Below, piece after piece: positions 38,122 to 47,564 of a DNA stretch of 64,000 nucleotides. The first letter of the stretch is position 1; every line of letters begins with the position of its first letter. The position numbers and the translations under genes are program-made. The notes beneath the pieces were generated by a model. It saw only the letters and a program-made list of their open reading frames with translations, did no database searches and was not told where the DNA came from. This stretch comes from an uncultured Kordia sp. (lineage in GTDB: Bacteria; Bacteroidota; Bacteroidia; Flavobacteriales; Flavobacteriaceae): positions 1-64,000 of the forward strand of contig NZ_CANMEZ010000004.1 in NCBI RefSeq assembly GCF_947496985.1. The letters run 5' to 3'.

Positions 38122-40455
38122 TTAATCTAAACTATCCCAAAGACTTTTAACAGTATCAATTGTTTCCTGTTTTATGTCTTTCGTTTCAATCTTTAATTGC
38201 TTCTTACGCATATCTTTAGCCATCATTTCATCGACAACCTGATATACTAATTCTTCGCGTTTGTCATTTCCAAAACGCATATATTTCAGTTCTTTAACAT
38301 CTTTAGCTAATTCATCTATTCTTGTTTTTTGTATTTCTGTACGATTGGACACATCAATAGCTAATAACTCGTAATATTCTTTGAATAGTTTTTCTGTTTG
38401 AACGTCCATTGTACTATTCAATCCAAAATATTCAGAGGTTAATAACTGATCAACACGCAAACTACTCGGATCAGGTAAATCGCTAATGACATCAATTGTA
38501 TTTTCTTCATTTCTTCGTAAAACTACCACTTCATCGGCTTTGATTCCACGCAAGCACAAAGGTTCATGTGTGGTAATTATAAACTGCATTTTCTTAAAAG
38601 TTCCGCGCAAACGATCGATGACTTCCATTTTCCAACGAGGATGTAAATGTGTTCCAACTTCATCAACCAATACAATTCCTTCCGCTAAGGAATACACAAT
38701 ATTTTCTTTAGATAAGGTGTGAATCATATCAATAGCAATTGCAAAAACAGACTTATACCCATCACTTAGATGATCTATATTGATATTATCGCCTGTGTGA
38801 TGATATTTGATAAAAATTTGTTTGTTGACAATACTTCTTCGGATCGAATCTTTATCATCTAATAACAACAAACTTTTCAACGAACGAGAAACTTCATTAA
38901 ACGTTTTTCTATTCGTATTCAAAAACCAATCTTTTGCGTCTGACAATGAAACAGAAGCGTCAAAAAGGTTTTTAACTTTGATATAATTTGGATGATTTTG
39001 CTCTGGTTGTAAATTTCCAATTGGTAACAATCGGGTAGAACCATAACCAATTAAAAATGCTGATGGATGATGAATGTTTGAAACGATAGCATCTTCTTTT
39101 TTATTAAAAGTAATTTCATAAAATTCACCTTTTCCTTTTCCATACACACGTATAAAACCTTTACGTTTTCCATATTTCAACAAATCATTCACTTCAAGAT
39201 TAAGTGTGTCTAAATACTTTTGTCCCATCAAAGCAAGTGCGATTGCTTTTAGAACTGAGCTTTTTCCAACACCATTTTCACCTAAAAATACCAACCAAGG
39301 CTCTGAACTTGTATCATCGGAATAATCGGGAAGCTTTAAGGTTAAATCAGAAAAGCATTTAAAATTTTTCAATTCAATTCTGTCGAGATATACATTTTTA
39401 AGAATTCCTTCAAAAATATCTTCTTCAGGGATGGCAGTTTCTTTTTGTGGTGCAATGTTTCCAGATGACATTGGAAAAGAATCATTAAAGTCAAAACCTC
39501 CTTTAATACTTTCTTGTGACGCTTCTTGTTTTATATTTATGAATGAATCTGGTTTTGTATTATTTTCATAATCAAGGGAAATATAACTATCAAATTCATT
39601 CATAAAAGAACCCAATCGACTTTGTGATTCTTTATTAGTGATGTAATCATTAATCACAGCATTCCTTACTAGCAAATGATTTTGTGTTGATGTTTTTTCA
39701 AGAACTTTTTTCCATTCCTCAATAATTGTGTACGATAACTTTCCTCGATCGGTAAGCGTTTTGAATTGATTTTTTAATTTTTCAACTACTGCTTTACGTT
39801 CATTAACCAAGTCTTGTCTATTGAGTCCGAAAACCTTAATAGTTGCTATTGCTTTTTGAATATTAAACTCTATTTGACTTGAAAAATCATTACTTTTTTT
39901 AAAAAACTCAGGAATAGTTTCTGGTTTAGAAGAAATTTCACAACTTAAAATATCAAAGTAAAAAAACTGACTTGGATCTTCCAAACATGGATCAATTACT
40001 AAAGCTTTTTCCTTTTTTAAGATTTCCTCATGTGGTGTTTCAATAATTGCTCGTTTTCCTACTACTGGAAACATATTTGATTTAAATCGACTGCAACTAT
40101 GGCAACACATATATAGGTTTTCCCATTCATATGTAAGCCACCAATAATGGTCTTGATCAATTTCTTTAGAATCAAAGCCTTGTGTATAACTGTCTGGACG
40201 GAAACGATGCAAATAACTTTCATAACCAGGTTTTCTAGCCATCAAAGAAGATTCGCAAAATGCACATTTATAATCAAAAAGTTTAGCTAACGGATCAATC
40301 ACTTCATCAGGAAGGTAACCAACGTTAAACGTACGTTGTGAACGTGAGTTTTTACGCATTCCATAAAAATCGCCTATTTCTTGGTGTAAACGGTCATATT
40401 CTTTTGAATAGAAAAACTTGGGCTTATCAATTTTTTGTCTGTCAACTTTAATCAC
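38122..40455 (-). CDS. Fusion of PtuB-like HNH domain (degenerate) with PtuA-like AAA ATPase
   Basis: N-term YKCAFCESS, LHRFRPDSY, HYWWLTYEWENLYMCCHSCSRFKSN, VIDPCLEDPSQFF; C-term Walker A FLGENGVGKSSVLK, signature HLSDGYKSV, Walker B GIVLVDEVGTHLHP, FIITTHEPL. Confidence 0.87.
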   Translation of the reverse strand: MIKVDRQKIDKPKFFYSKEYDRLHQEIGDFYGMRKNSRSQRTFNVGYLPDEVIDPLAKLFDYKCAFCESSLMARKPGYESYLHRFRPDSYTQGFDSKEIDQDHYWWLTYEWENLYMCCHSCSRFKSNMFPVVGKRAIIETPHEEILKKEKALVIDPCLEDPSQFFYFDILSCEISSKPETIPEFFKKSNDFSSQIEFNIQKAIATIKVFGLNRQDLVNERKAVVEKLKNQFKTLTDRGKLSYTIIEEWKKVLEKTSTQNHLLVRNAVINDYITNKESQSRLGSFMNEFDSYISLDYENNTKPDSFINIKQEASQESIKGGFDFNDSFPMSSGNIAPQKETAIPEEDIFEGILKNVYLDRIELKNFKCFSDLTLKLPDYSDDTSSEPWLVFLGENGVGKSSVLKAIALALMGQKYLDTLNLEVNDLLKYGKRKGFIRVYGKGKGEFYEITFNKKEDAIVSNIHHPSAFLIGYGSTRLLPIGNLQPEQNHPNYIKVKNLFDASVSLSDAKDWFLNTNRKTFNEVSRSLKSLLLLDDKDSIRRSIVNKQIFIKYHHTGDNINIDHLSDGYKSVFAIAIDMIHTLSKENIVYSLAEGIVLVDEVGTHLHPRWKMEVIDRLRGTFKKMQFIITTHEPLCLRGIKADEVVVLRRNEENTIDVISDLPDPSSLRVDQLLTSEYFGLNSTMDVQTEKLFKEYYELLAIDVSNRTEIQKTRIDELAKDVKELKYMRFGNDKREELVYQVVDEMMAKDMRKKQLKIETKDIKQETIDTVKSLWDSLD

Positions 40456-40625
40456 AATATACTGTTTAGATAGAATAATTTCTTCACTAGTTAAAGTACG
40501 TGAAAAATTATAAGAAACAAAATGCCAAAAGTAAAATACGGTGTTTTTCCCCTAATATAAATGTAGTAGTATCAGTACATTGTGTCATTATTATTTCTTT
40601 TATAAGAATTTATAAAAATGCAGAT

Positions 40626-42182
40626 ATGAAAGCAGAAAGGAAAAATAAACAGCCACAAGAAAAAACGAACAATGTCATACAACGGAAGGAAGGAAAATCG
40701 TTTGTAAAACCCAAAGGCGATAGTAATAGTTTTGCACCTCCGAAAACTTCTGGAAAGCAAAATAAAAGTTTGCCAGCTAAATTGCAGTCCAATATGGAAA
40801 GTTCATTGGGACACGATTTTTCAAATGTTGGGATTCATACAAATTCACAAAAAGCGGTTCAAATGAAAGCGAGAGCTTTTACACAATCTGAACAAATTCA
40901 TTTCGCACCGGGTGAATTCAATCCAAGTTCAACTTCAGGACAAAACTTAATTGGACATGAATTCACACATATTGCACAACAACGCGCAGGTATTGTAAAA
41001 CCAACCAAAGCCTTGAAAAAAGGTGTCATGATTAATGATGATCGTGGTTTGGAAAGTGAAGCAGATAATTTTGGACGTAAAGCGGTTAGAGGAGAAGCCG
41101 TTTCTAAATATCGTTCTACTGGTTTAGGCATGCGAAGTTCTGTTAGAACTGCTCAAGCTAAAAGTAATGTGATGCAGATGGTTTCAACTTCAGGAGGAGA
41201 TTGGAAAACAGATACTTATGCGCTTCGAAAGAATAAAGATCCATATGGAGCGGTTTCTGCAGGATCAAGAGGTGTTGATATTGCACTTAGATTTACACCA
41301 AAGCATGCTGATGCAGAATTAATTGGATTAACTCAATCTGTGAATACAATTATTAATGGTAAAGTTAATGCTATAAACCCAACTGTTAAAGGACGATCAA
41401 TAAGTGCTAAAGATGCCAAAGTTGTAAACGGACAATCAGAAGAAGGACTTCATATAGATAGATCTAGTTCAAAAAACAATCCTATTTATGGAACAAATAG
41501 TTTAGCAAAAGGCGATGGATTAGAAAAAACACCAATGGATAATAATTCTAGTGGTAAGGCATTAAAATTAGGAGTTACTGGTGGAGGAAATGCTACATAT
41601 AGCTTAGGGTATAGAAAGAAGGTAGGAAAGGGATGGAGTATGCAAGATGCATTATTATATGATGGACCTACAACTGGAGGAACAAAAAATTCATCACAAA
41701 TATTTGAAACTACTGCGTTGGCTTTGAAAGGTAATCAAGAAGGAATGTATTACGGCTCTGTTCAATGGGGCTGGAAAACAGATGCTAAAGGTATACATAC
41801 TAAAGTCCCTTTTAAGAAAGTAAATGATGGAGTTCCAACAGTTAGCTTCATGAGAGCAGCTAAACTATGGAATGCTTCAAAATCATCAGGAGGAGCTGAA
41901 ACAGCTAATTTACCTTTACAATGGACTGGAACAATTCATAATACTCCTTTAGCTGCATTAAGAACAGGTAAGTCTGCAGGTTCACAAATTTTAGCAGATA
42001 TTCCTAGAGGAGCTACATTAACGGTATTAAATGATTCTTCAAGTTGGTTACGTGTGCAGCTCGATAAAACACAAGCTGGAATTGTATTAAACAGACATGG
42101 GCAAGCGGCAGTAATTACAGGTAACTTGATTAGAGGATATATTTCAAAGGAATTAGTAAATAAAGATGCAAGCTACAGATAA
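40626..42182 (+). CDS. DUF4157 (eCIS-core metalloprotease-like) domain protein with SH3-like C-terminus
   Basis: LPAKLQSNMESSLGHDFSNVGIHTNSQ...LIGHEFTHIAQQRAG (HExxH); LESEADNFG; start at MKAERKNKQPQ preferred to the 40500 start. Confidence 0.85.
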   Translation: MKAERKNKQPQEKTNNVIQRKEGKSFVKPKGDSNSFAPPKTSGKQNKSLPAKLQSNMESSLGHDFSNVGIHTNSQKAVQMKARAFTQSEQIHFAPGEFNPSSTSGQNLIGHEFTHIAQQRAGIVKPTKALKKGVMINDDRGLESEADNFGRKAVRGEAVSKYRSTGLGMRSSVRTAQAKSNVMQMVSTSGGDWKTDTYALRKNKDPYGAVSAGSRGVDIALRFTPKHADAELIGLTQSVNTIINGKVNAINPTVKGRSISAKDAKVVNGQSEEGLHIDRSSSKNNPIYGTNSLAKGDGLEKTPMDNNSSGKALKLGVTGGGNATYSLGYRKKVGKGWSMQDALLYDGPTTGGTKNSSQIFETTALALKGNQEGMYYGSVQWGWKTDAKGIHTKVPFKKVNDGVPTVSFMRAAKLWNASKSSGGAETANLPLQWTGTIHNTPLAALRTGKSAGSQILADIPRGATLTVLNDSSSWLRVQLDKTQAGIVLNRHGQAAVITGNLIRGYISKELVNKDASYR

Positions 42183-42856
42183 TGATAAAAATTAAGTGGT
42201 TTTCATATATATTAATATTTTTAATTTTTTCGTGTGAAAAAAATAAATCTCAAAGTATGCAAAAACAAGTAAATAATACATTTGAACAAGAATTAATTGC
42301 AAATGGGTATCAAAATGTATTTCAGACAAATACAAAAGAAAATTATGAAAATATCTGGAAACATGACTTAAATAGAGGCAAACTTTACAACATAATTTCA
42401 AGTAAAAATTCATCTTTATTAGGGCGTTTTTTAGCGTCAGAAGTAGTATTCATGAATGATGCAGAAATTAATGAAAAATATTATGAAGTGATCAGTGAAT
42501 CTTATGTATATGCTTTAGAGAAAACTAATATGCTAGATGAGAATTTTATTGGAATAAATGGTAATTCATGGGGCTTTTTATATGAAGAAGAAGCTATTGG
42601 TGTTTTAGGGAAACGACTTATTAAATTTGGAAATAAAGCGATTCCACATTTAACAGAGTTATTAGTCATAGAAGGAAAAGTACTTTACATAGGTAGTGGA
42701 GATGCCTTAATTGGAAATAGATACCAATACAGAATCAAAGACTTCGCAGCATTTTATATTTCAAAAATTAAAGATATACCAATGACGTTTTATCAAAATT
42801 TTGAAAAAAGAGATGCAGAAATTGAACGATTAAAAGAACTTTTAGAAAACGAATAA
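42182..42856 (+). CDS. Lipoprotein of unknown function, coupled to the DUF4157 gene
   Basis: Lipobox LIFLIFSCEKN; TAATG 1-bp overlap with upstream stop. Confidence 0.8.
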   Translation: MIKIKWFSYILIFLIFSCEKNKSQSMQKQVNNTFEQELIANGYQNVFQTNTKENYENIWKHDLNRGKLYNIISSKNSSLLGRFLASEVVFMNDAEINEKYYEVISESYVYALEKTNMLDENFIGINGNSWGFLYEEEAIGVLGKRLIKFGNKAIPHLTELLVIEGKVLYIGSGDALIGNRYQYRIKDFAAFYISKIKDIPMTFYQNFEKRDAEIERLKELLENE

Positions 42857-42858
42857 CT

Positions 42859-43524
42859 ATGGATGCACTAAATCAAGATGTAGAAATTGTACAAGAGTTA
42901 GAACGTCAATTAGAGCGTTCAGGCTATTTTACGCATAGTTCGTTGAGTAATCAGGCAGAACGTATCAATGAAATAGAATCGTTCTTATATGGTTTAATTG
43001 ACACTTTAATTGATGATGGAAAAGTTCAGAAAGAGAAGTTAGAAGAAGTTGTGCAAAAAGTACGCACAGAAACAGTAGAACGTAAAGAACATTTCCATGC
43101 AGGAATTGCCATAAGAGTAGATGGAGAAGAAGCCAAGAAGGATACTTTTGTTCCTGTCAATTGTGATGAACGCATGCACATTTGTAAAGGTGTTTGTTGT
43201 AAACTCAATTTTGCCTTGTCTGTAGATGAAATAGAAGGAGGAAAGTCAAAGTGGGATTTAGGACAACCGTATTATATCCGGCAAAAATCAACAGGATATT
43301 GTACACACTTAGATGAAAACAAACAATGTTGTACCATTTATAACGATCGTCCAAAAGTATGTAGAAAGTACAGTTGTGCAAAAGATACACGTATTTGGAC
43401 AAATTTTGAAAAGATGGAACTCAATACCGAATGGATTGAAAACAATCTACAAGAACGAAAAATTCAATTGCAAGGCGTGTATATGATTCCTGAAGAAAAA
43501 ATTGAGTATAAAGTAAAAAGTTGA
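42859..43524 (+). CDS. YkgJ family cysteine cluster protein
   Basis: CDERMHICKGVCCKL...GYCTHLDENKQCCTIYNDRPKVCRKYSC. Confidence 0.9.
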   Translation: MDALNQDVEIVQELERQLERSGYFTHSSLSNQAERINEIESFLYGLIDTLIDDGKVQKEKLEEVVQKVRTETVERKEHFHAGIAIRVDGEEAKKDTFVPVNCDERMHICKGVCCKLNFALSVDEIEGGKSKWDLGQPYYIRQKSTGYCTHLDENKQCCTIYNDRPKVCRKYSCAKDTRIWTNFEKMELNTEWIENNLQERKIQLQGVYMIPEEKIEYKVKS

Positions 43525-43567
43525 TTTTAGAAGATTAAAGAATTCAATAATGAAAAATTAATTTTAC

Positions 43568-44461
43568 CTACAACTTACTAATTCCTTTTGCCAATTGTGT
43601 TGCCGCGTCATTGTTGAAACGGAACCATAATTCAGGTTCGATCAATTCAATTTCAGAAATTGCTAACTTATCATCGTTATCCCAAATAATATCTACACGC
43701 GCATACATTGGCGATTCAATACATGCTTTTACAGCGTTTTCGGCAAATTCAATTTCAGCTTGACTGGGATTATATTCATGTACACTTCCACCAAAATCAT
43801 CTTGTACTCTAAAATCACCTGCTTTTGCCTTTTTTAAGATCGCATGTGTATAGTTGCCATTAATCACAATTAATGAGATTTCTCCTTTAGTTACAATTTG
43901 CTCCATAAATGGTTGTAACATCATGGCTTCATCAGAAATTAAGTTTTTATACAGAATTTCGTGTTTTTTAATGGTATGAAGATTCAATTTATAAGTATGT
44001 CTGGCTGCACCAGAAATACAAGGTTTCAAAACGGTATGTTTCCATCCTAATTCTTGATGTAGTTGCGCAAGTGTTCGTGTATCACCTTTTTCCATAAAAT
44101 AGGTAGGAACGATCTTTACTCCAGCTTTGTCAACATCTTGTAAATAATGTTTGTCGATATTCCAATAAATTGTTTTTGTTGAATTTAGTAAAATCGTTTT
44201 CTGCTCAACGTCTTTTAGCCAAGAAGAAAATTCTTGAAAGCGATCAAAATAATCCCAAGTTGTTCTGAAAAGAGCATATTTTGTAGTATTCCAATCAAAA
44301 TTGACATCATCCCAAGCAATTTTTTCAACGTGTAGTCCTTCTTTTTCTAATGCTTCTTTTACTAATTGATCTTCTAACAAAACATTATCTATGTATGGGC
44401 TTTTTTCTGTTGGATTTGTATAGCGTTTGTCAGTTAAAATAACAACATCAATGGTTTTCAT
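43568..44461 (-). CDS. ATP-grasp (RimK/glutathione synthetase-like) protein
   Basis: FRTTWDYFDRFQEF; VLKPCISGAARHTYK; ARVDIIWDNDDKLAISEIELIEPELWFR. Confidence 0.87.
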   Translation of the reverse strand: MKTIDVVILTDKRYTNPTEKSPYIDNVLLEDQLVKEALEKEGLHVEKIAWDDVNFDWNTTKYALFRTTWDYFDRFQEFSSWLKDVEQKTILLNSTKTIYWNIDKHYLQDVDKAGVKIVPTYFMEKGDTRTLAQLHQELGWKHTVLKPCISGAARHTYKLNLHTIKKHEILYKNLISDEAMMLQPFMEQIVTKGEISLIVINGNYTHAILKKAKAGDFRVQDDFGGSVHEYNPSQAEIEFAENAVKACIESPMYARVDIIWDNDDKLAISEIELIEPELWFRFNNDAATQLAKGISKL

Positions 44462-44489
44462 AAAGTTGGATTTAGTATAACAAATATAA

Positions 44490-44515
44490 AAAGCCTGTTT
44501 TAATAAACAGGCTTT
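44490..44515 (-). terminator. Hairpin terminator of the cytochrome c peroxidase gene
   Basis: AAGCCTGTTT TAAT AAACAGGCTT, T-tract on the minus strand. Confidence 0.85.
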
Positions 44516-44539
44516 AGAAGTATAATATGTTTGTGTTTA

Positions 44540-45721
44540 TTATTGAATAAAAGGATCTGAGAATTTAGGATCATTTATAACAACATCATCTGTAAGTGTT
44601 TCTAAGAAGGCTACTAATGCTTGTTTTTCTGCCTCCGTAAGATTCATACGTCTTGGTTGTCCATTCTGCATTAGTCTGTTATCCAGTAATGCACCAGATT
44701 GAATTCCTGAATTATAAAATTCAACAACTTGTGTTAAACTTGTAAAACGACCATCATGCATAAATTGTGCTGAAGTTCCTATATTTTTCAATGAAGGCGC
44801 TTTAAATATGGTTGTTTCGTTAGCGTCTAAACCAATACCTCGCACATTATCATTTAAAGCAAATGTTGGTAATTGATGACAGCCCGAACAGTTAATATTC
44901 CCTTGATTTGTAGTAAATATTCGTTTTCCTAAATTTTCTTGAGCTGTAAACTGAGGAAAATCTTGTCCAATACCATTTCCAGGTGCATTTGGATTAAAGT
45001 TTTGTGCAAATGCTTCATCAAATCTACTATCAGTAGAAACCATTGCTCTTATATATTGCGCCAACGCACGTTGAATTCGATCTACACTAATTGTAGTGTC
45101 ACCAAAAGTGGTTTCGAATAATGCAGGATAATATTCAATAGTATTCATCTTCGTAATCAATGCGTCTAATCCGCCATTATTAGCATCAAATCCCATTTCT
45201 ACACTATTCACAATTGGTTCTGTTGTTTGTGCTTCTAAAGTTGGTGCGCGTTTATCCCAAAAGAACGATTCACCTTCATAAAAACGTGCATTTAACAATC
45301 GCATGGAATGTGCGCCTGTTACACTTACACCATCAAAACCTGTACTAAATTGATTATTATCGGTAAATGCAATTCCTTGTTGATGGCAACTTGCGCAGGA
45401 AACTGCATCATTGATACTTAGTTGTTTATCAAAAAATAAAATTCTACCCAATGTTGCACCATTGTCAGTTGTGATATTAGTAGCAGGTTCATTGTTGTCT
45501 CCAACACTATTTATGTAGTGAATTGGATAATCTGGGTTGCTGTAATTTGATAAAGCTTCAAAATTGATGGTAAAATAATCAGACATGTCAACGCCGCCAA
45601 CGATTGGATCAGTCGGAACTACTGGAATATCTGTATTTTCAGTAGGTATATCCGTATATACATCTTCATCTGATGCACAAGAAACTAATAAAATTGAAAA
45701 TAAGAATGCATACTTTCTCAT
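44540..45721 (-). CDS. Di-heme cytochrome c peroxidase (MauG/CcpA-like) lipoprotein
   Basis: SILLVSCASDE lipobox; SCASCHQQG and NCSGCHQLP heme motifs; FKAPSLKNIGTSAQFMHDGRF. Confidence 0.94.
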   Translation of the reverse strand: MRKYAFLFSILLVSCASDEDVYTDIPTENTDIPVVPTDPIVGGVDMSDYFTINFEALSNYSNPDYPIHYINSVGDNNEPATNITTDNGATLGRILFFDKQLSINDAVSCASCHQQGIAFTDNNQFSTGFDGVSVTGAHSMRLLNARFYEGESFFWDKRAPTLEAQTTEPIVNSVEMGFDANNGGLDALITKMNTIEYYPALFETTFGDTTISVDRIQRALAQYIRAMVSTDSRFDEAFAQNFNPNAPGNGIGQDFPQFTAQENLGKRIFTTNQGNINCSGCHQLPTFALNDNVRGIGLDANETTIFKAPSLKNIGTSAQFMHDGRFTSLTQVVEFYNSGIQSGALLDNRLMQNGQPRRMNLTEAEKQALVAFLETLTDDVVINDPKFSDPFIQ

Positions 45722-45990
45722 AGGGTGATGGTTTTAGGATTCGTAAAGTAGCATTTCTTCAATAGGCAAATAAATTGTGGTTTTAGTATAGGATGCTTAT
45801 TTGACTAAAAACTTGCGGGATAGTTTAATTTTTTTTAATAAAATAAAATAATAGACTTTAAAGAAATCTCTTGTTTGCTGTTAAAATGTTGTTTTTTAGT
45901 TGTTTATGTCAACTTGACTATTTTTCTTCTTTGGGTAACATTTTTCCTTTGTTGGGACTTATTTATATACTAATTTTTAAATTATTTACG

Positions 45991-46077
45991 ATGTTAGAAA
46001 ACTTAGAAAATCATCAAATTGAAAATTCACAATCAATTATTGGAGGAAGTATGATCGTAGTAGATGTAATTTTTTAA
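45991..46077 (+). CDS. Short GG-motif peptide, 28 aa (MLENLENHQIENSQSIIGGSMIVVDVIF)
   Basis: ATG followed by Glu/Asn-rich leader-like sequence and GG; stop immediately followed by a terminator hairpin. Confidence 0.55.
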   Translation: MLENLENHQIENSQSIIGGSMIVVDVIF

Positions 46078-46085
46078 CAATGCTA

Positions 46086-46113
46086 AAAGCGAACCGAGGT
46101 TCGCTTTTTCTTT
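46086..46113 (+). terminator. Hairpin terminator after the short GG peptide
   Basis: AAAGCGAACC GA GGTTCGCTTTTTCTTTTT. Confidence 0.85.
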
Positions 46114-46122
46114 TTGAATGTA

Positions 46123-47013
46123 TTAAAACAGTTTCACTACTTTTCCTGCATTTTCTTTTGTAATAGTTACCAATAGTTTTCGGAATCCTAAACTGTTGAC
46201 TTTGTATATTTTAGTACCAACTGTCCAGTTTTCTTTTCGCAATGCATTTGGCATCATTGGAAAACCGTAGCTAAACTTTGTACCATCTTTTTTTGGTCCA
46301 ACAACAAAAAAATTATTTCTATTAAAATTATTATTCTCTATTTTGAATTTAATCCACTCAGTATCAGTGTTTTTAATAGCTTTTTTTTCAGCCAAACTTA
46401 ATATTTGTCCATCTTTTTTTGTTTTCTGCTTTATTTTCTTAGGCGAATTTACATAGATAAGTTTTCCGCTATTGCTCACTTCTGCATTCAATGTATTAAT
46501 GACATTTACTTTTGCATTTCCCCAACTCCAAATATTTACAAAAGCATTTTCTGACACTAACTTTGAAGCATCTATTTTGGCAAGTTCCGAACCAATACGT
46601 AATTCTTTGGTTTTCCCTTCTAAAATAATAGTTCCTACAGGAGACGTTAATTGTAAATAATCATTATCTATATTAATTATTTTAGTAACATCATGTGTTC
46701 CTGTTTCAATATGACGAATATTTGGCGCACCAATGGTGATAATTGCTTTTGATGGTTGAATCCATTCTATTTGACCTAAATACAAAGTGTTTCCGACAAC
46801 TTCTTTATCAATTAAATCCATTAAATTTTCATCTGTTGTAATCGTTATTCCTTCTTTGACAGATTGATCAATTGTGACTTTTGCATAAAAATTGATATTA
46901 ATTTTCTGAATATTTTCTAATGAAAATGTACGTGTCACAATCTTTTTATTTCCTTTTTTTTGTGCAGTTGCCGTATAGCCGATCAACAACAATAAAATGA
47001 ATAATTGTTTCAT
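46123..47013 (-). CDS. Secreted protein with DUF2807-like (GIN / auto-transporter adhesin head) domain
   Basis: FYAKVTIDQSVKEGITITTDENLMDLIDKEVVGNTLYL; IRHIETGTHDVTK. Confidence 0.75.
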   Translation of the reverse strand: MKQLFILLLLIGYTATAQKKGNKKIVTRTFSLENIQKININFYAKVTIDQSVKEGITITTDENLMDLIDKEVVGNTLYLGQIEWIQPSKAIITIGAPNIRHIETGTHDVTKIINIDNDYLQLTSPVGTIILEGKTKELRIGSELAKIDASKLVSENAFVNIWSWGNAKVNVINTLNAEVSNSGKLIYVNSPKKIKQKTKKDGQILSLAEKKAIKNTDTEWIKFKIENNNFNRNNFFVVGPKKDGTKFSYGFPMMPNALRKENWTVGTKIYKVNSLGFRKLLVTITKENAGKVVKLF

Positions 47014-47046
47014 AATGTTATATTTTTAAATGAATACTATCTTGAT

Positions 47047-47538
47047 TTATAATTTTGTATATGTGTATTGATTGCGAATAAATTTTCCAGAAACATCTTT
47101 AAATTCAACCTCTTTTTTCATAGAAAGTGTTGTACTATTAAAGAAATACGTAATGTATATTGTAGCATCTTTGTTATCATCTTTTCCTTTATAAGTAGTT
47201 TCAATTTCGATGCTTCCGTTTTTAGATCTTACAACTTTCATAATTTGTTGATTATCTATATATGTTCCGCCTTTTTTAATTTTCAACGAACTTTTATTAT
47301 TGGCACTTTCTTCTGTTGTATATTTTGTATTAAATATGATTTTATTCTTTTTTACTTCAAGTTTTAGCATTGTTGGTAAGGTAACTTCTTTATTATCTGA
47401 ATAATTTACATACATGAGTTCGCCAGTCCAGCTGGTATTGTGTAAACTTTCAAAATCGGCAATAGTTATTTTTTGTTCTTGTGCTTGCGCGAATGTTGAC
47501 ATTATAAGCACGATCAATACTGAAATAATTGTTTTCAT
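47047..47538 (-). CDS. Hypothetical secreted protein
   Basis: Signal peptide MKTIISVLIVLIMSTFAQAQ; intact ORF. Confidence 0.75.
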   Translation of the reverse strand: MKTIISVLIVLIMSTFAQAQEQKITIADFESLHNTSWTGELMYVNYSDNKEVTLPTMLKLEVKKNKIIFNTKYTTEESANNKSSLKIKKGGTYIDNQQIMKVVRSKNGSIEIETTYKGKDDNKDATIYITYFFNSTTLSMKKEVEFKDVSGKFIRNQYTYTKL

Positions 47539-47564
47539 AATTTTATTTTTGATTTAATGATTGT

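Noticed and set aside
37218-40455. Retron system
   Set aside because: No reverse transcriptase ORF and no convincing msr/msd-like region in the flanks; only PtuAB-like proteins are present.
45871-46077. 68-aa ORF beginning at 45871
   Set aside because: The N-terminal part is hydrophobic AT-rich translation; the recognisable leader-like peptide begins at ATG 45991.
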